DNA from: Methanosarcinales archaeon
Lineage (GTDB): Archaea > Halobacteriota > Methanosarcinia > Methanosarcinales > Methanogasteraceae
DNA: 14,659 bases
NCBI GenBank assembly: GCA_030605805.1
Contig: JAUWHQ010000154.1
Span: 1 to 14,659 of the forward strand
Direction: 5' to 3'
The position numbers and the translations under genes are program-made. This document shows, piece after piece, positions 6,835 through 13,847 of this stretch; position 1 is the stretch's first letter, and each line of letters starts with the position of its first letter. The notes under the pieces were generated by a model. It did no database searches and was not told where the DNA came from. It saw only the letters and a list, made by a program, of their open reading frames with translations.

Positions 6835-7616
6835 CTTGAGTCACCTCTCAAGATCTCACCGGCAAGCGATTCGATCTCTGGCAGATGAAGATCAAGTTCT
6901 TCGCCTGCCAGACCAGCTCGGAATACATCCCTGTTTGCTGGAATCATCCCTACAACATTCAGTTGATCCAGTGATTCAAGCATCATAGCCCTGTTATCAT
7001 CGTCAACTTTGTTGAGAACGAAGTAGATCTTCTTTCCGATGCCCTTTGCCATACCATCGATCTTTCCAGCGAGTTTGAGCGATTCATAAGACGGGTCAAC
7101 GACCGCGAGGATAGCGTCGCATCCATGTTCAACACCTCTGCCGAAATGCTCGACTCCCGCATCGGTATCAACGATCACAACTTCCTTTTCGGCAACATTC
7201 AGATTGTTGAGCAGGGTTTTTGCAAGAACTCCCATCGGGCAGGCACAGCCTTCCCCGAAGTCATGAATCTTTCCGATGGCAAGGAGTCTTATTCCATCCT
7301 TTTTGGCGAGGTATTCTTCCGGAAGATCATTAAATCCCCACCTTTGATCGAAGATGTTTATCGTTTCTGACTCCATCTTTTCAACATCTGCGTTCTTGAA
7401 GAATTTCATCAGCCTCTTGATCATCTCCCTCTTACCGCCAAAGAAGTTCATGAAGTCATCAGGCAGTTCCATGCCCAGCTGGCGATGCAACCCATAGTTC
7501 GATTCATCAGTGTCTATCACAAGAACATCAAGACCCTTTGATGCCATCGATTTTGCGAGCAGCGATGATATTGTGCTCTTCCCGCTGCCGCCTTTACCGC
7601 ATATCAGTAGTTTCAT
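6825..7616 (-). CDS. cooC: CooC-like nickel-insertion P-loop ATPase
   Basis: This 263-residue MinD/CooC-type ATPase has a deviant Walker A at residues 7-15 (GKGGSGKST) with the extra signature lysine K8. It has DTDESNYGL for the switch I region and VIVDTDAGVEHFGRGVE for switch II. Residues 123-127 read GCACP, a CXC motif (C124, C126) like the one that binds nickel in characterised CooC proteins. CooC dimers help load nickel into carbon monoxide dehydrogenase; related archaeal proteins sit beside CODH/acetyl-CoA synthase genes. No CODH gene lies in this window, so its client may be elsewhere or different. It overlaps the methyltransferase gene by 23 bases and the SPFH gene by ten. ATG 7616 is preceded by a GGTGG site. 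The fold is certain; the nickel role is likely. Confidence 0.9.
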   Translation of the reverse strand: MKLLICGKGGSGKSTISSLLAKSMASKGLDVLVIDTDESNYGLHRQLGMELPDDFMNFFGGKREMIKRLMKFFKNADVEKMESETINIFDQRWGFNDLPEEYLAKKDGIRLLAIGKIHDFGEGCACPMGVLAKTLLNNLNVAEKEVVIVDTDAGVEHFGRGVEHGCDAILAVVDPSYESLKLAGKIDGMAKGIGKKIYFVLNKVDDDNRAMMLESLDQLNVVGMIPANRDVFRAGLAGEELDLHLPEIESLAGEILRGDSRWH

Positions 7617-8445
7617 TCTTCTGCCACCATATCGTAGCGCTCTTTGATCCCCGCGTAAATGAGAGCGCTCCGGTTTCGCTATCTTTTACCAGGATTTCGG
7701 ATAGATGTTCTCTCAGAACGTCCTCCTTCTCTTCCGGTATATCACGCATCTCCTTCCATCGATCTACAGCATCACCCAGACTATCGTAGTGCTGTTCAAA
7801 CTCCGTGTCCATGATGTCGACATTCGCATAGATCTCCATGTCGTGCAGAATATTATAGAGCAGGATATAATCTGTTGAGTGCCCGAATCGACGTCCTTCC
7901 CCGGAAATCGCTTTCCGGAGTCCACCGTCCCCGTTACCCATCCATTTGCCCGCGAAATTGATGACGTAGACATACCTCTTCGATGCGGCATCCATCTTTC
8001 CGAGTGCTTCCTGTATATCGAACATACCAAGTGAGTGACATGCGATGACGACATCATGCGGCTCAATATCCACGCCCAGCTCGATGTCCTCCCAGCGTTT
8101 GTTGATGGACGTTACGTTCGTTATGCCGTCCCTCTCCACATTCTCCTGTAAGCACGCAAGCATGCCTTTTGACGGGTCTACCGCAGTTACAGACTTCACC
8201 TGCTTTGCAATTGGAATTGAGAGTCTCCCGGTTCCTGCACCAACGTCCAGAACCGTGTACTCTGGTTTCAATTCGAGCTTTGCTATCTGCCTCTCAGTAC
8301 GCTCGGTATGCTGCATCACAGACTCATTGAACTTCTTTGCTCGCTTATCCCACCTGCTGCCCGGGTCTTCACCGCGATCTCCTCTGCGCTGGTGTCCTGA
8401 CCTCATCGATTTCCATAATTCATTCCAATTTATTATTCCTGCCAT
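7594..8445 (-). CDS. Class I SAM-dependent methyltransferase
   Basis: The Rossmann-type SAM-binding motif I reads VLDVGAGTGRLSIPIA and is followed by the acidic motif VDPS, then DVVIACHSLGMFD at the motif IV position. The C-terminal third is acidic and helical and ends in TIWWQKNE. I place the start at ATG 8445 (283 residues), because AGGT lies six bases before it and the promoter TATA box near 8478 predicts transcription starting near 8452. The longer reading from ATG 8463 (289 residues) would begin upstream of that point and has no binding site. The gene overlaps the CooC-like gene by 23 bases. The target is unknown; the context (CobN, nickel ATPase, receptors) suggests a small cofactor or tetrapyrrole rather than nucleic acid, but this is inference. 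Confidence 0.88.
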   Translation of the reverse strand: MAGIINWNELWKSMRSGHQRRGDRGEDPGSRWDKRAKKFNESVMQHTERTERQIAKLELKPEYTVLDVGAGTGRLSIPIAKQVKSVTAVDPSKGMLACLQENVERDGITNVTSINKRWEDIELGVDIEPHDVVIACHSLGMFDIQEALGKMDAASKRYVYVINFAGKWMGNGDGGLRKAISGEGRRFGHSTDYILLYNILHDMEIYANVDIMDTEFEQHYDSLGDAVDRWKEMRDIPEEKEDVLREHLSEILVKDSETGALSFTRGSKSATIWWQKNETTDMR

Positions 8446-8471
8446 ATTATTACCTAATATCATTTATTCAA

Positions 8472-8483
8472 TAAATATATAAA
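8472..8483 (-). promoter_or_regulatory. TATA-type promoter of the methyltransferase-CooC-SPFH unit
   Basis: The minus strand reads TTTATATATTTA, a strong archaeal TATA box, directly after the terminator hairpin of the previous gene. Its centre is about 33 bases before ATG 8445, which predicts a very short leader. It does not share the ACCAAAAGTTTTAA core of the receptor promoters, so this unit is probably regulated separately. Confidence 0.6.
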
Positions 8484-8488
8484 TATTT

Positions 8489-8511
8489 GGGAGGAGAAGA
8501 CACCTCCTCCC
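8489..8511 (-). terminator. Perfect 8-bp hairpin after receptor 2
   Basis: GGGAGGAG and CTCCTCCC pair perfectly around a seven-base loop, 22 bases after the stop codon of the dockerin-BtuF gene. AT-rich sequence follows on the minus strand. It probably marks the end of that transcript, since the next promoter starts right behind it. Confidence 0.65.
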
Positions 8512-8533
8512 GGCAAAGATTGTATCGGCTCTT

Positions 8534-9835
8534 CTATTGCACATCAAGATACTCTCGTGGCCATTCCAGCCAATCGGCGTACTGTGTGAAGACACCATCG
8601 ACCATAAGAAATGCCTCGAATATCTCGTTACACTCTTTCTCCAGATCCAGATCCTCGAATTCATCCGGATGGAGCAGTTTAGCCATATACAGCATATTAA
8701 AGAGGCTTCTGTCCGGAGGGTGACCCCTGCAATACGGATAGAAACAATTGTAGACCCTGTCGTTCTGCACGGCACTCACGGTCTTCAGATCATCGGAGTC
8801 CATAATCATCTCAATCGCACCCTTGTCCTCGGCACTGCTGCAGGCAACGAACATATACTCAGGATTCCATGCTATGATCTGCTCGATTCCGACATTGAGG
8901 TTGCCGGTCGGCTCATCTCCTGCTACATTGATCCCACCGGCTATGTCCAGAGGCTCATAGCTCGACACGGTACGTGTGAAATCACGCCCCTCCTTTGGAT
9001 CATAGAAACCCTTGGAACAGCCCCGTGGCGCGAAATAGACGGTTGGCTTGCCGTCCTCATCAAGGTCATCTGTAACAGATCTCACCATATCGACCTTGGA
9101 TTCGATGAAATCGATCAGATCTTCTGCCTCATCTCTCTTTCCTAACACATATCCCATGAGTTCAATCTGTCCATACAGACCATCATAGTTATACTCGATA
9201 CTAACATAACCGAAGGTTACACAGGGGCAGCCCACCTTGTTTTCAAAGAGATCGGCATCTCCGGTTGTAAAGATCACATCCGGATTAAGAGATGCCATCA
9301 ACTCATAGTCTATAGCATACCTCGTGCTCGTCTCCGGAAGGTCAGGAAGCCTTCCATCGAGTATTTCGAAATAGCAATCCATGCATCCCTCGGTATACTC
9401 CCCCCAATTCGTGGGGCAAAGACAGGACTTGCACGCAGCCTCCGATGCTACGAGTTTATCACCCGCACCAAGAGCAATAGTCAATCTGGCATCGTCAGGA
9501 GCTCTGGTGATCAATCGCTCGATCGGCTTTGGTACCGTCACGACTCGATCATCAGCATCGAGAACCGTGAGCTCCTTCTCCTTCCCGAGAATGACAAGCT
9601 CGATCTGCGTCACATCCTGCATGTTAATCTTGCCGTCGTACTTCGCGTCCGAGAGTTCTGTCTTGTCGCGGTATTCGAGGATGATCAGTTCGGTATACGT
9701 TACATCCTGCATGTTTACCGTGTCGTCCTCGTTCGCGTTTCCGAAGACGCCAAGCGTGTAGTCTGATGCTGTTGCCGGCAGTGCCAGCAAGAGCATTGCC
9801 ATGGCTATTCCAGCCGATATTCTATTCATTCTCAT
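8534..9835 (-). CDS. Secreted dockerin-like/BtuF-type binding protein, cysteine-rich (receptor 2)
   Basis: This 433-residue protein has a signal peptide (residues 1-24), EF-hand-like dockerin repeats at 33-44 (NANEDDTVNMQD) and 63-74 (DAKYDGKINMQD), and a BtuF/FepB-type binding domain from about residue 95. Family marks are MASLNPDVIFTTGDAD, GYVLGKRDEAEDLIDFIE and DIAGGINVAGDEP. Unusually, it carries 12 cysteines: C135, C138, C140, C151, C154, C203, C205, C273, C332, C364, C369 and C402. The first five form CX2CXC plus CX2C within 20 residues (CKSCLCPTNWGEYTEGCMDC). They may bind metal or form disulfides; receptor 1 has only three cysteines. There is no lipobox and no C-terminal membrane anchor. 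The start at 9835 follows a strong AAGGAGGTAA site. It has its own promoter and follows the CobN gene by 155 bases. The ligand is unknown. Confidence 0.88.
   Translation of the reverse strand: MRMNRISAGIAMAMLLLALPATASDYTLGVFGNANEDDTVNMQDVTYTELIILEYRDKTELSDAKYDGKINMQDVTQIELVILGKEKELTVLDADDRVVTVPKPIERLITRAPDDARLTIALGAGDKLVASEAACKSCLCPTNWGEYTEGCMDCYFEILDGRLPDLPETSTRYAIDYELMASLNPDVIFTTGDADLFENKVGCPCVTFGYVSIEYNYDGLYGQIELMGYVLGKRDEAEDLIDFIESKVDMVRSVTDDLDEDGKPTVYFAPRGCSKGFYDPKEGRDFTRTVSSYEPLDIAGGINVAGDEPTGNLNVGIEQIIAWNPEYMFVACSSAEDKGAIEMIMDSDDLKTVSAVQNDRVYNCFYPYCRGHPPDRSLFNMLYMAKLLHPDEFEDLDLEKECNEIFEAFLMVDGVFTQYADWLEWPREYLDVQ
9541..9835 (-). repeat. Duplicated N-terminal module, copy 2 (signal peptide plus dockerin repeats)
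   Basis: This partner of 1261-1558 codes for the signal peptide, both dockerin repeats and the linker up to KELTVLD. Most differences between the copies are single bases at third codon positions, while the downstream binding domains are highly divergent. Confidence 0.85.
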
Positions 9836-9890
9836 TATATATTACCTCCTTGTGGCAGACTTTTATTCTGTGTGATTATGCGCAAAATAT

Positions 9891-9959
9891 ATGTTATATA
9901 GCGCGTGTACAGCGATAGATGATCTATCCAGTATTTAAAACTTTTGGTTAGGTCAGTAG
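9891..9959 (-). promoter_or_regulatory. Promoter and leader element for receptor 2 (shared motif, copy c)
   Basis: On the minus strand CTAC, seven bases and ACCAAAAGTTTTAA (9948-9935) form the BRE/TATA-like core. The leader block (plus-strand ATGTTATATAGCGCGTGTAC, 9891-9910) begins 24 bases downstream. It matches copy a at 14 and copy b at 15 of 20 positions without gaps. The start codon lies 55 bases beyond the block. Confidence 0.72.
9914..9928. promoter_or_regulatory. Perfect palindrome just downstream of the TATA box (candidate operator)
   Basis: GATAGAT-G-ATCTATC has perfect seven-base arms around one base. It sits between the TATA box and the presumed transcription start of receptor 2, the classic place for a repressor site. 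Copies a and b of the promoter do not carry an equally good palindrome here, so it may add gene-specific control. Confidence 0.5.
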
Positions 9960-9990
9960 AACTAAATAATACCATCCATATCAAATCGCC

Positions 9991-12900
9991 TCACACAACA
10001 TCCTCGATATCCCCTTCCACCTCGAGATACGCGCTTCTCAGTTCTTCCAGTTCTTCCTCTGTCGCATCCCAGTATCCCCTTTTTTCGGCTTCAAACAATC
10101 TTTCCATCACTTCAGCGGCTGCAAATCTGTTATTTTCGATCAGTCGTCTCCTCATCTCCTCATCAAAGACAAATCGCCTGGCAATGGACGACCAGATCCA
10201 GTTATCCACCGCGTTTGTGGTTGCAGCCAGCCCAAGTACGTTCTCAAGTCGATCTGCGATCTGTTGCGCCCCATGAACATCATGTTTCAACATTTCATCG
10301 ATCCATTTCGGGTTCAGGAGTCTTGTCCGCACCCCTCGTGCTATGACGTCCCCGACATCCTCTGTCTTTACCACCTCTTTTGTCGTGTCTGTGATCAGCA
10401 TCTCTGGCTTTTCACCTCTGACGGTTTCCACAGCCTTTGAAAGCCCACCAAAGAACTCGAAATAATGATCCAGATCGACCACCTCGTAATCATGCGAATC
10501 CCTGACCTGTGAGACGATCTCCACGCTGGAGAGGTTCTTCCGGTAGAGATCGTCGCTATTCTCTGCGTGAATATTCTCGACGTAGAGATGGTTCATCGAC
10601 TGGATGTAAACCTCTGCCAGATCTGCCTCATCCTTCCAGATCGAGTCTTCGATGAGCGGGAGCATCCGTGTCCCGTACTCCCCTGCCTTCGGACCAAATA
10701 TCCTCCCATTTGCAACTTTGTTCGCAGTTTTCTCGTCGATCTCTCCTCTTTCGAGCTCGCTTGCGAGCATCTGTCGGTTCTCAAGGGAATGCTTCCTTAC
10801 AAAGTTCATCTCGAGAGGCTCATTAAGCTCTGCCACGATGCCCACGGCTCGATTCAGAAGATCCATGAGATTCGGGAACATATCGCGGAAAAAGCCGCAG
10901 ATGTTTACGAGACAGTCGATTCTTGGTCTCCCGAGTTCTTCCAGTGGTACGGGAGTCAGTTCCGGATACCACGATCCGATCCCTCTCGTGACCTTCACTC
11001 CGAGATAATGGAGGATCTGCCCGATGGACTCGCCTCCGGTCTTTGTTGTCTCAAATCCCCACAACACGACCCCGACACTTTCAGGATAGCTGTCATTCTT
11101 TCGCAGATATGCCTTTATCGTGTTTTCTGCAATTTCAACGCCCCGATCAGACGCTGTCTGGGTCGGAATCCTGTTCGGGTCAAATTGGTTGATGTTTCTT
11201 CCGGTTGGAAGAATCTCCGGAGTTCGCACCACATCTCCACCGAGAGATGGCTCGATAAACTCCGTATTCAAGCCTCGCAGGCAACTTTCGATCTCGAGAC
11301 CGCTATCGGAATAGTTTCTTGAGACCTCGATTCCAAACGTCAGGGTCTTCTCCAGCTCCTTTCTCTGTTTGCGATTGATCTTGATCTTGCCATCCCGAAT
11401 AGCGCTCTCGATGGACTCTTTGATGGATCCATCGATGGAACGGTTCACGAGTTCGGAGCTTCTTGAATCGAGATCATCGAGCAGGGAAGCGTATTGATCC
11501 TTATTTCTCAGCGCAAGATCATAATCGATCTCCATTGATTCTGCGAGGATTCTGTTGAGCGATTTTTCCCCATCCCGGTCATATCTCAGGATAAATTCGG
11601 TAAATCTCTTGAGATCTTCGATTTTGTACTGCTCCCCGAGTATGTGCAAACCTTTTGGTATGATACTCCGTTTCATCTCATAGAGCTCTTCGTGGATGTT
11701 ATCGATGGTTTCCCCTCTGAATTCCAGTTCTCTTGCCTTTTCAAGGATTTTCTCCCGGACATTCTCGCTTCGCAGGGGGTTCTGCGCCACGGTGGTGGTG
11801 TCGTTGTACTCATCGATCAAATCCTGAAGCTCGGTATAATCCTCATACAGATCCGATGTGGTGTAAGGAGGGGAGTTGTAACTGATCAGCGTACCATAAA
11901 GCCTCCTCTTCGCGATGGTGGACTCTGATGTGTTGAGCACGTGATATATGTACAGATGCGGCATATCACCGATCAGAACATCAGGAAAACAGCTCGAACT
12001 CATTCCCACTTCCTTTCCTTTCGTAAATTCTGCCAGACCGTGAGTTCCTACGTGAAAGACGGCATCTGCGCCCCATATCTTCTGCAACCAAAAGTAGAAG
12101 GCAAGATACTGGTGATGTGGCGGTTTCGTCTTGTCATGAGACGCTTTAGCCAGATCCGATCCGTCGAGCGGGGGTCTTGCTGGCTGAATCCCGACAAATA
12201 TCCTGCCAAATTCGATTCCCGGTATCAAGAGTCTGTTATTGACAGTCATGACGCTTCCCGGAGGCTCGCCCCAGTATTGTATGACATCGTTCTGCAGTTC
12301 ATCAGGCAGTGACCTGAAGAATAGAAGATACTCATCCAGATCTACAGAAAAACAGTTTGCAATCGTATTTTCTTTCCTGAACCAGCTTCCCGAGTTGGTG
12401 ATCGCCATCTCCTCGAATAATTTGTGCAGCTCTTTCTCCGGAATCTCTACATCGTACCCGTCCTCCTTAAAACGTTCCAATAATCGAGTTACGCTCTGGA
12501 AGACATCGAGATAAGCAGCTTTTCCGATATTCGCCTCACCCGGCGGATAGTTATATATTATGACAGCGATCTTCCTTTCGCTCTCTGGCAACCCCTTCAA
12601 CTCGATCCAGTTCCTGATCCTGCTGGTGATGCGGGAGATACGGTCATCGATCGGTGCAACCTCCCTTGCATGAAGTTCTCCCACCATTACATCCTGCACC
12701 CCGGAGACTGGTATGGACTCGATGCACCCATCGAGTTCGGGCCAGATCACAGCAGCAATGATCTCGATCGGTGAAAGCCCGGTCGGCGATTCCTTCCATT
12801 TCTCGACCTCCCGCGTGAACATGGTCGCCGGAGAAAAGATGGGCACGTTCAGACTCTTCAACAGCTCCAGTGTCCGCTCCGGATTCCCGCCAAGGGGACC

Positions 12901-13797
12901 CCCGTTTATCCGAAACCACATCAGACTGATGACCGCATCGACGATGGGCTCATTGTCTTTGAAGAAATATTGCCTTATCGCTTTCAGGTTATGAATTCCA
13001 TCCGAATAGACAGGGATGAAATTGAAATCATTAAGTTCGTTCGTAAATGCTTTTATCGTTGCAATGTTCTGGTCAAAATGCATTCCTCCATGAAAAAGCA
13101 TGCCGATGGTTGGATTTGACTCCTTGAATCCGGTTGATCCGGTGAAATCCTTCAGGTCTGTAAAATGTCCGTACGCCGGATGATATATCCCATATTCAGG
13201 GAACTCAACAGGTTTTTTTGCTTCTGGCAGGTCGTATCCAAAGTACTCCCTGAGAAGAAGCAAAAAGAGATTATAATAATTTTCTCTGCCGCCATGCCTC
13301 CAGTATTTAGTTATTTTTACATAGTTGCCTGCATCCCTCATGGATTTGACCGGCAAGAGTTTCCCGGCGGTCTCCACGATATTCTGAGCCCGCTCTATCC
13401 GTTTCCAGAGGTCTTCCGGATCTTGATCTTCCGCCCCGGTTGTGGCACTGGCACTCATCCTGTCTGCCATCTTTTTTCCGGAGAATGAGCCGAGTCTTGT
13501 TATCTGCATCAGCTTGCCTATGGGCGTGATGAGATTCAGGACGATGTTATCTCCGTCCTTCAATGCGTCATAAACGACTTCGCTCGATCGCCCGCCGCCT
13601 CTTATGTCGATCAGAACGATGTCTGAGCTTTTCAGATCGTTTTTCAGGATCTCTTCATCGATCTCTTCTTCGTCTATCTGGTTCGGATAGTATGTCCTGA
13701 AATCGATTCCGGTTTCAATGCCGTTGCCGTGGTTCAACTCGTTCACTGCCTCAGCGAGTGACAAGGTCGGTACGGTTGAGATACAGGTGATCTTCAT
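9991..13797 (-). CDS. cobN: CobN/BchH-type chelatase large subunit
   Basis: At 1268 residues this is close to the usual CobN length. It follows the CobN/magnesium chelatase H pattern throughout: IGMLFHGGMHFDQN (231-244), YNYPPGEANIGKAAYLDVFQ (415-434), FHVGTHGLAEFTKGKEVGMS (581-600) and CFPDVLIGDMPHLYIYHV (603-620). The C-terminal stretch VVLWGFETTKTGGESIGQIL and the HDYEVVDLDHYFEFFGGLS region also fit. These proteins bind a tetrapyrrole and insert Co2+ or Mg2+ with ATPase partners (CobST, ChlID), none of which are encoded here. In archaea cobalt is inserted early by small chelatases, so the role of CobN homologs is unsettled. The binding-protein gene ends 40 bases upstream, with a hairpin and T run between. 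ATG 13797 has no strong ribosome site, and TTTTTTAAAA at 13813-13822 could be a TATA box for a nearly leaderless message. The metal and tetrapyrrole are unknown. Confidence 0.93.
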   Translation of the reverse strand: MKITCISTVPTLSLAEAVNELNHGNGIETGIDFRTYYPNQIDEEEIDEEILKNDLKSSDIVLIDIRGGGRSSEVVYDALKDGDNIVLNLITPIGKLMQITRLGSFSGKKMADRMSASATTGAEDQDPEDLWKRIERAQNIVETAGKLLPVKSMRDAGNYVKITKYWRHGGRENYYNLFLLLLREYFGYDLPEAKKPVEFPEYGIYHPAYGHFTDLKDFTGSTGFKESNPTIGMLFHGGMHFDQNIATIKAFTNELNDFNFIPVYSDGIHNLKAIRQYFFKDNEPIVDAVISLMWFRINGGPLGGNPERTLELLKSLNVPIFSPATMFTREVEKWKESPTGLSPIEIIAAVIWPELDGCIESIPVSGVQDVMVGELHAREVAPIDDRISRITSRIRNWIELKGLPESERKIAVIIYNYPPGEANIGKAAYLDVFQSVTRLLERFKEDGYDVEIPEKELHKLFEEMAITNSGSWFRKENTIANCFSVDLDEYLLFFRSLPDELQNDVIQYWGEPPGSVMTVNNRLLIPGIEFGRIFVGIQPARPPLDGSDLAKASHDKTKPPHHQYLAFYFWLQKIWGADAVFHVGTHGLAEFTKGKEVGMSSSCFPDVLIGDMPHLYIYHVLNTSESTIAKRRLYGTLISYNSPPYTTSDLYEDYTELQDLIDEYNDTTTVAQNPLRSENVREKILEKARELEFRGETIDNIHEELYEMKRSIIPKGLHILGEQYKIEDLKRFTEFILRYDRDGEKSLNRILAESMEIDYDLALRNKDQYASLLDDLDSRSSELVNRSIDGSIKESIESAIRDGKIKINRKQRKELEKTLTFGIEVSRNYSDSGLEIESCLRGLNTEFIEPSLGGDVVRTPEILPTGRNINQFDPNRIPTQTASDRGVEIAENTIKAYLRKNDSYPESVGVVLWGFETTKTGGESIGQILHYLGVKVTRGIGSWYPELTPVPLEELGRPRIDCLVNICGFFRDMFPNLMDLLNRAVGIVAELNEPLEMNFVRKHSLENRQMLASELERGEIDEKTANKVANGRIFGPKAGEYGTRMLPLIEDSIWKDEADLAEVYIQSMNHLYVENIHAENSDDLYRKNLSSVEIVSQVRDSHDYEVVDLDHYFEFFGGLSKAVETVRGEKPEMLITDTTKEVVKTEDVGDVIARGVRTRLLNPKWIDEMLKHDVHGAQQIADRLENVLGLAATTNAVDNWIWSSIARRFVFDEEMRRRLIENNRFAAAEVMERLFEAEKRGYWDATEEELEELRSAYLEVEGDIEDVV

Positions 13798-13810
13798 ATT
13801 GATCGTCTCT

Positions 13811-13847
13811 TTTTAAAAAATAAGGAAGGAGAGCGACTTAGCTCTCC
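13811..13847 (-). terminator. Hairpin plus U-tract between receptor 3 and cobN
   Basis: GGAGAGC and GCTCTCC pair perfectly (13828-13834 with 13841-13847) around a six-base loop. On the minus strand TTCCTTATTTTTT follows. The TAA stop codon of receptor 3 (13838-13840) lies inside the loop. This looks like an intrinsic-type terminator or attenuator before cobN. Confidence 0.7.

Noticed and set aside
8446..8463. Upstream ATG (8463) as start of the methyltransferase
   Set aside because: It has no ribosome binding site and lies upstream of the transcription start predicted from the TATA box near 8478. ATG 8445 with AGGT six bases before it fits better.
8537..9145. Plus-strand open frame of 202 codons
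   Set aside because: It is antisense to the receptor 2 binding domain, which has clear family features. No promoter or ribosome site supports it.
10567..11322. Plus-strand open frame of 251 codons
   Set aside because: It lies wholly opposite the CobN gene, whose protein shows family motifs throughout. The plus-strand product has no recognisable domain and is a shadow frame.
9991..13797. Magnesium chelatase for chlorophyll synthesis
   Set aside because: The family is shared with BchH, but there are no other chlorophyll genes and the context is metal/corrinoid uptake in an archaeon, so CobN-type is the safer name.
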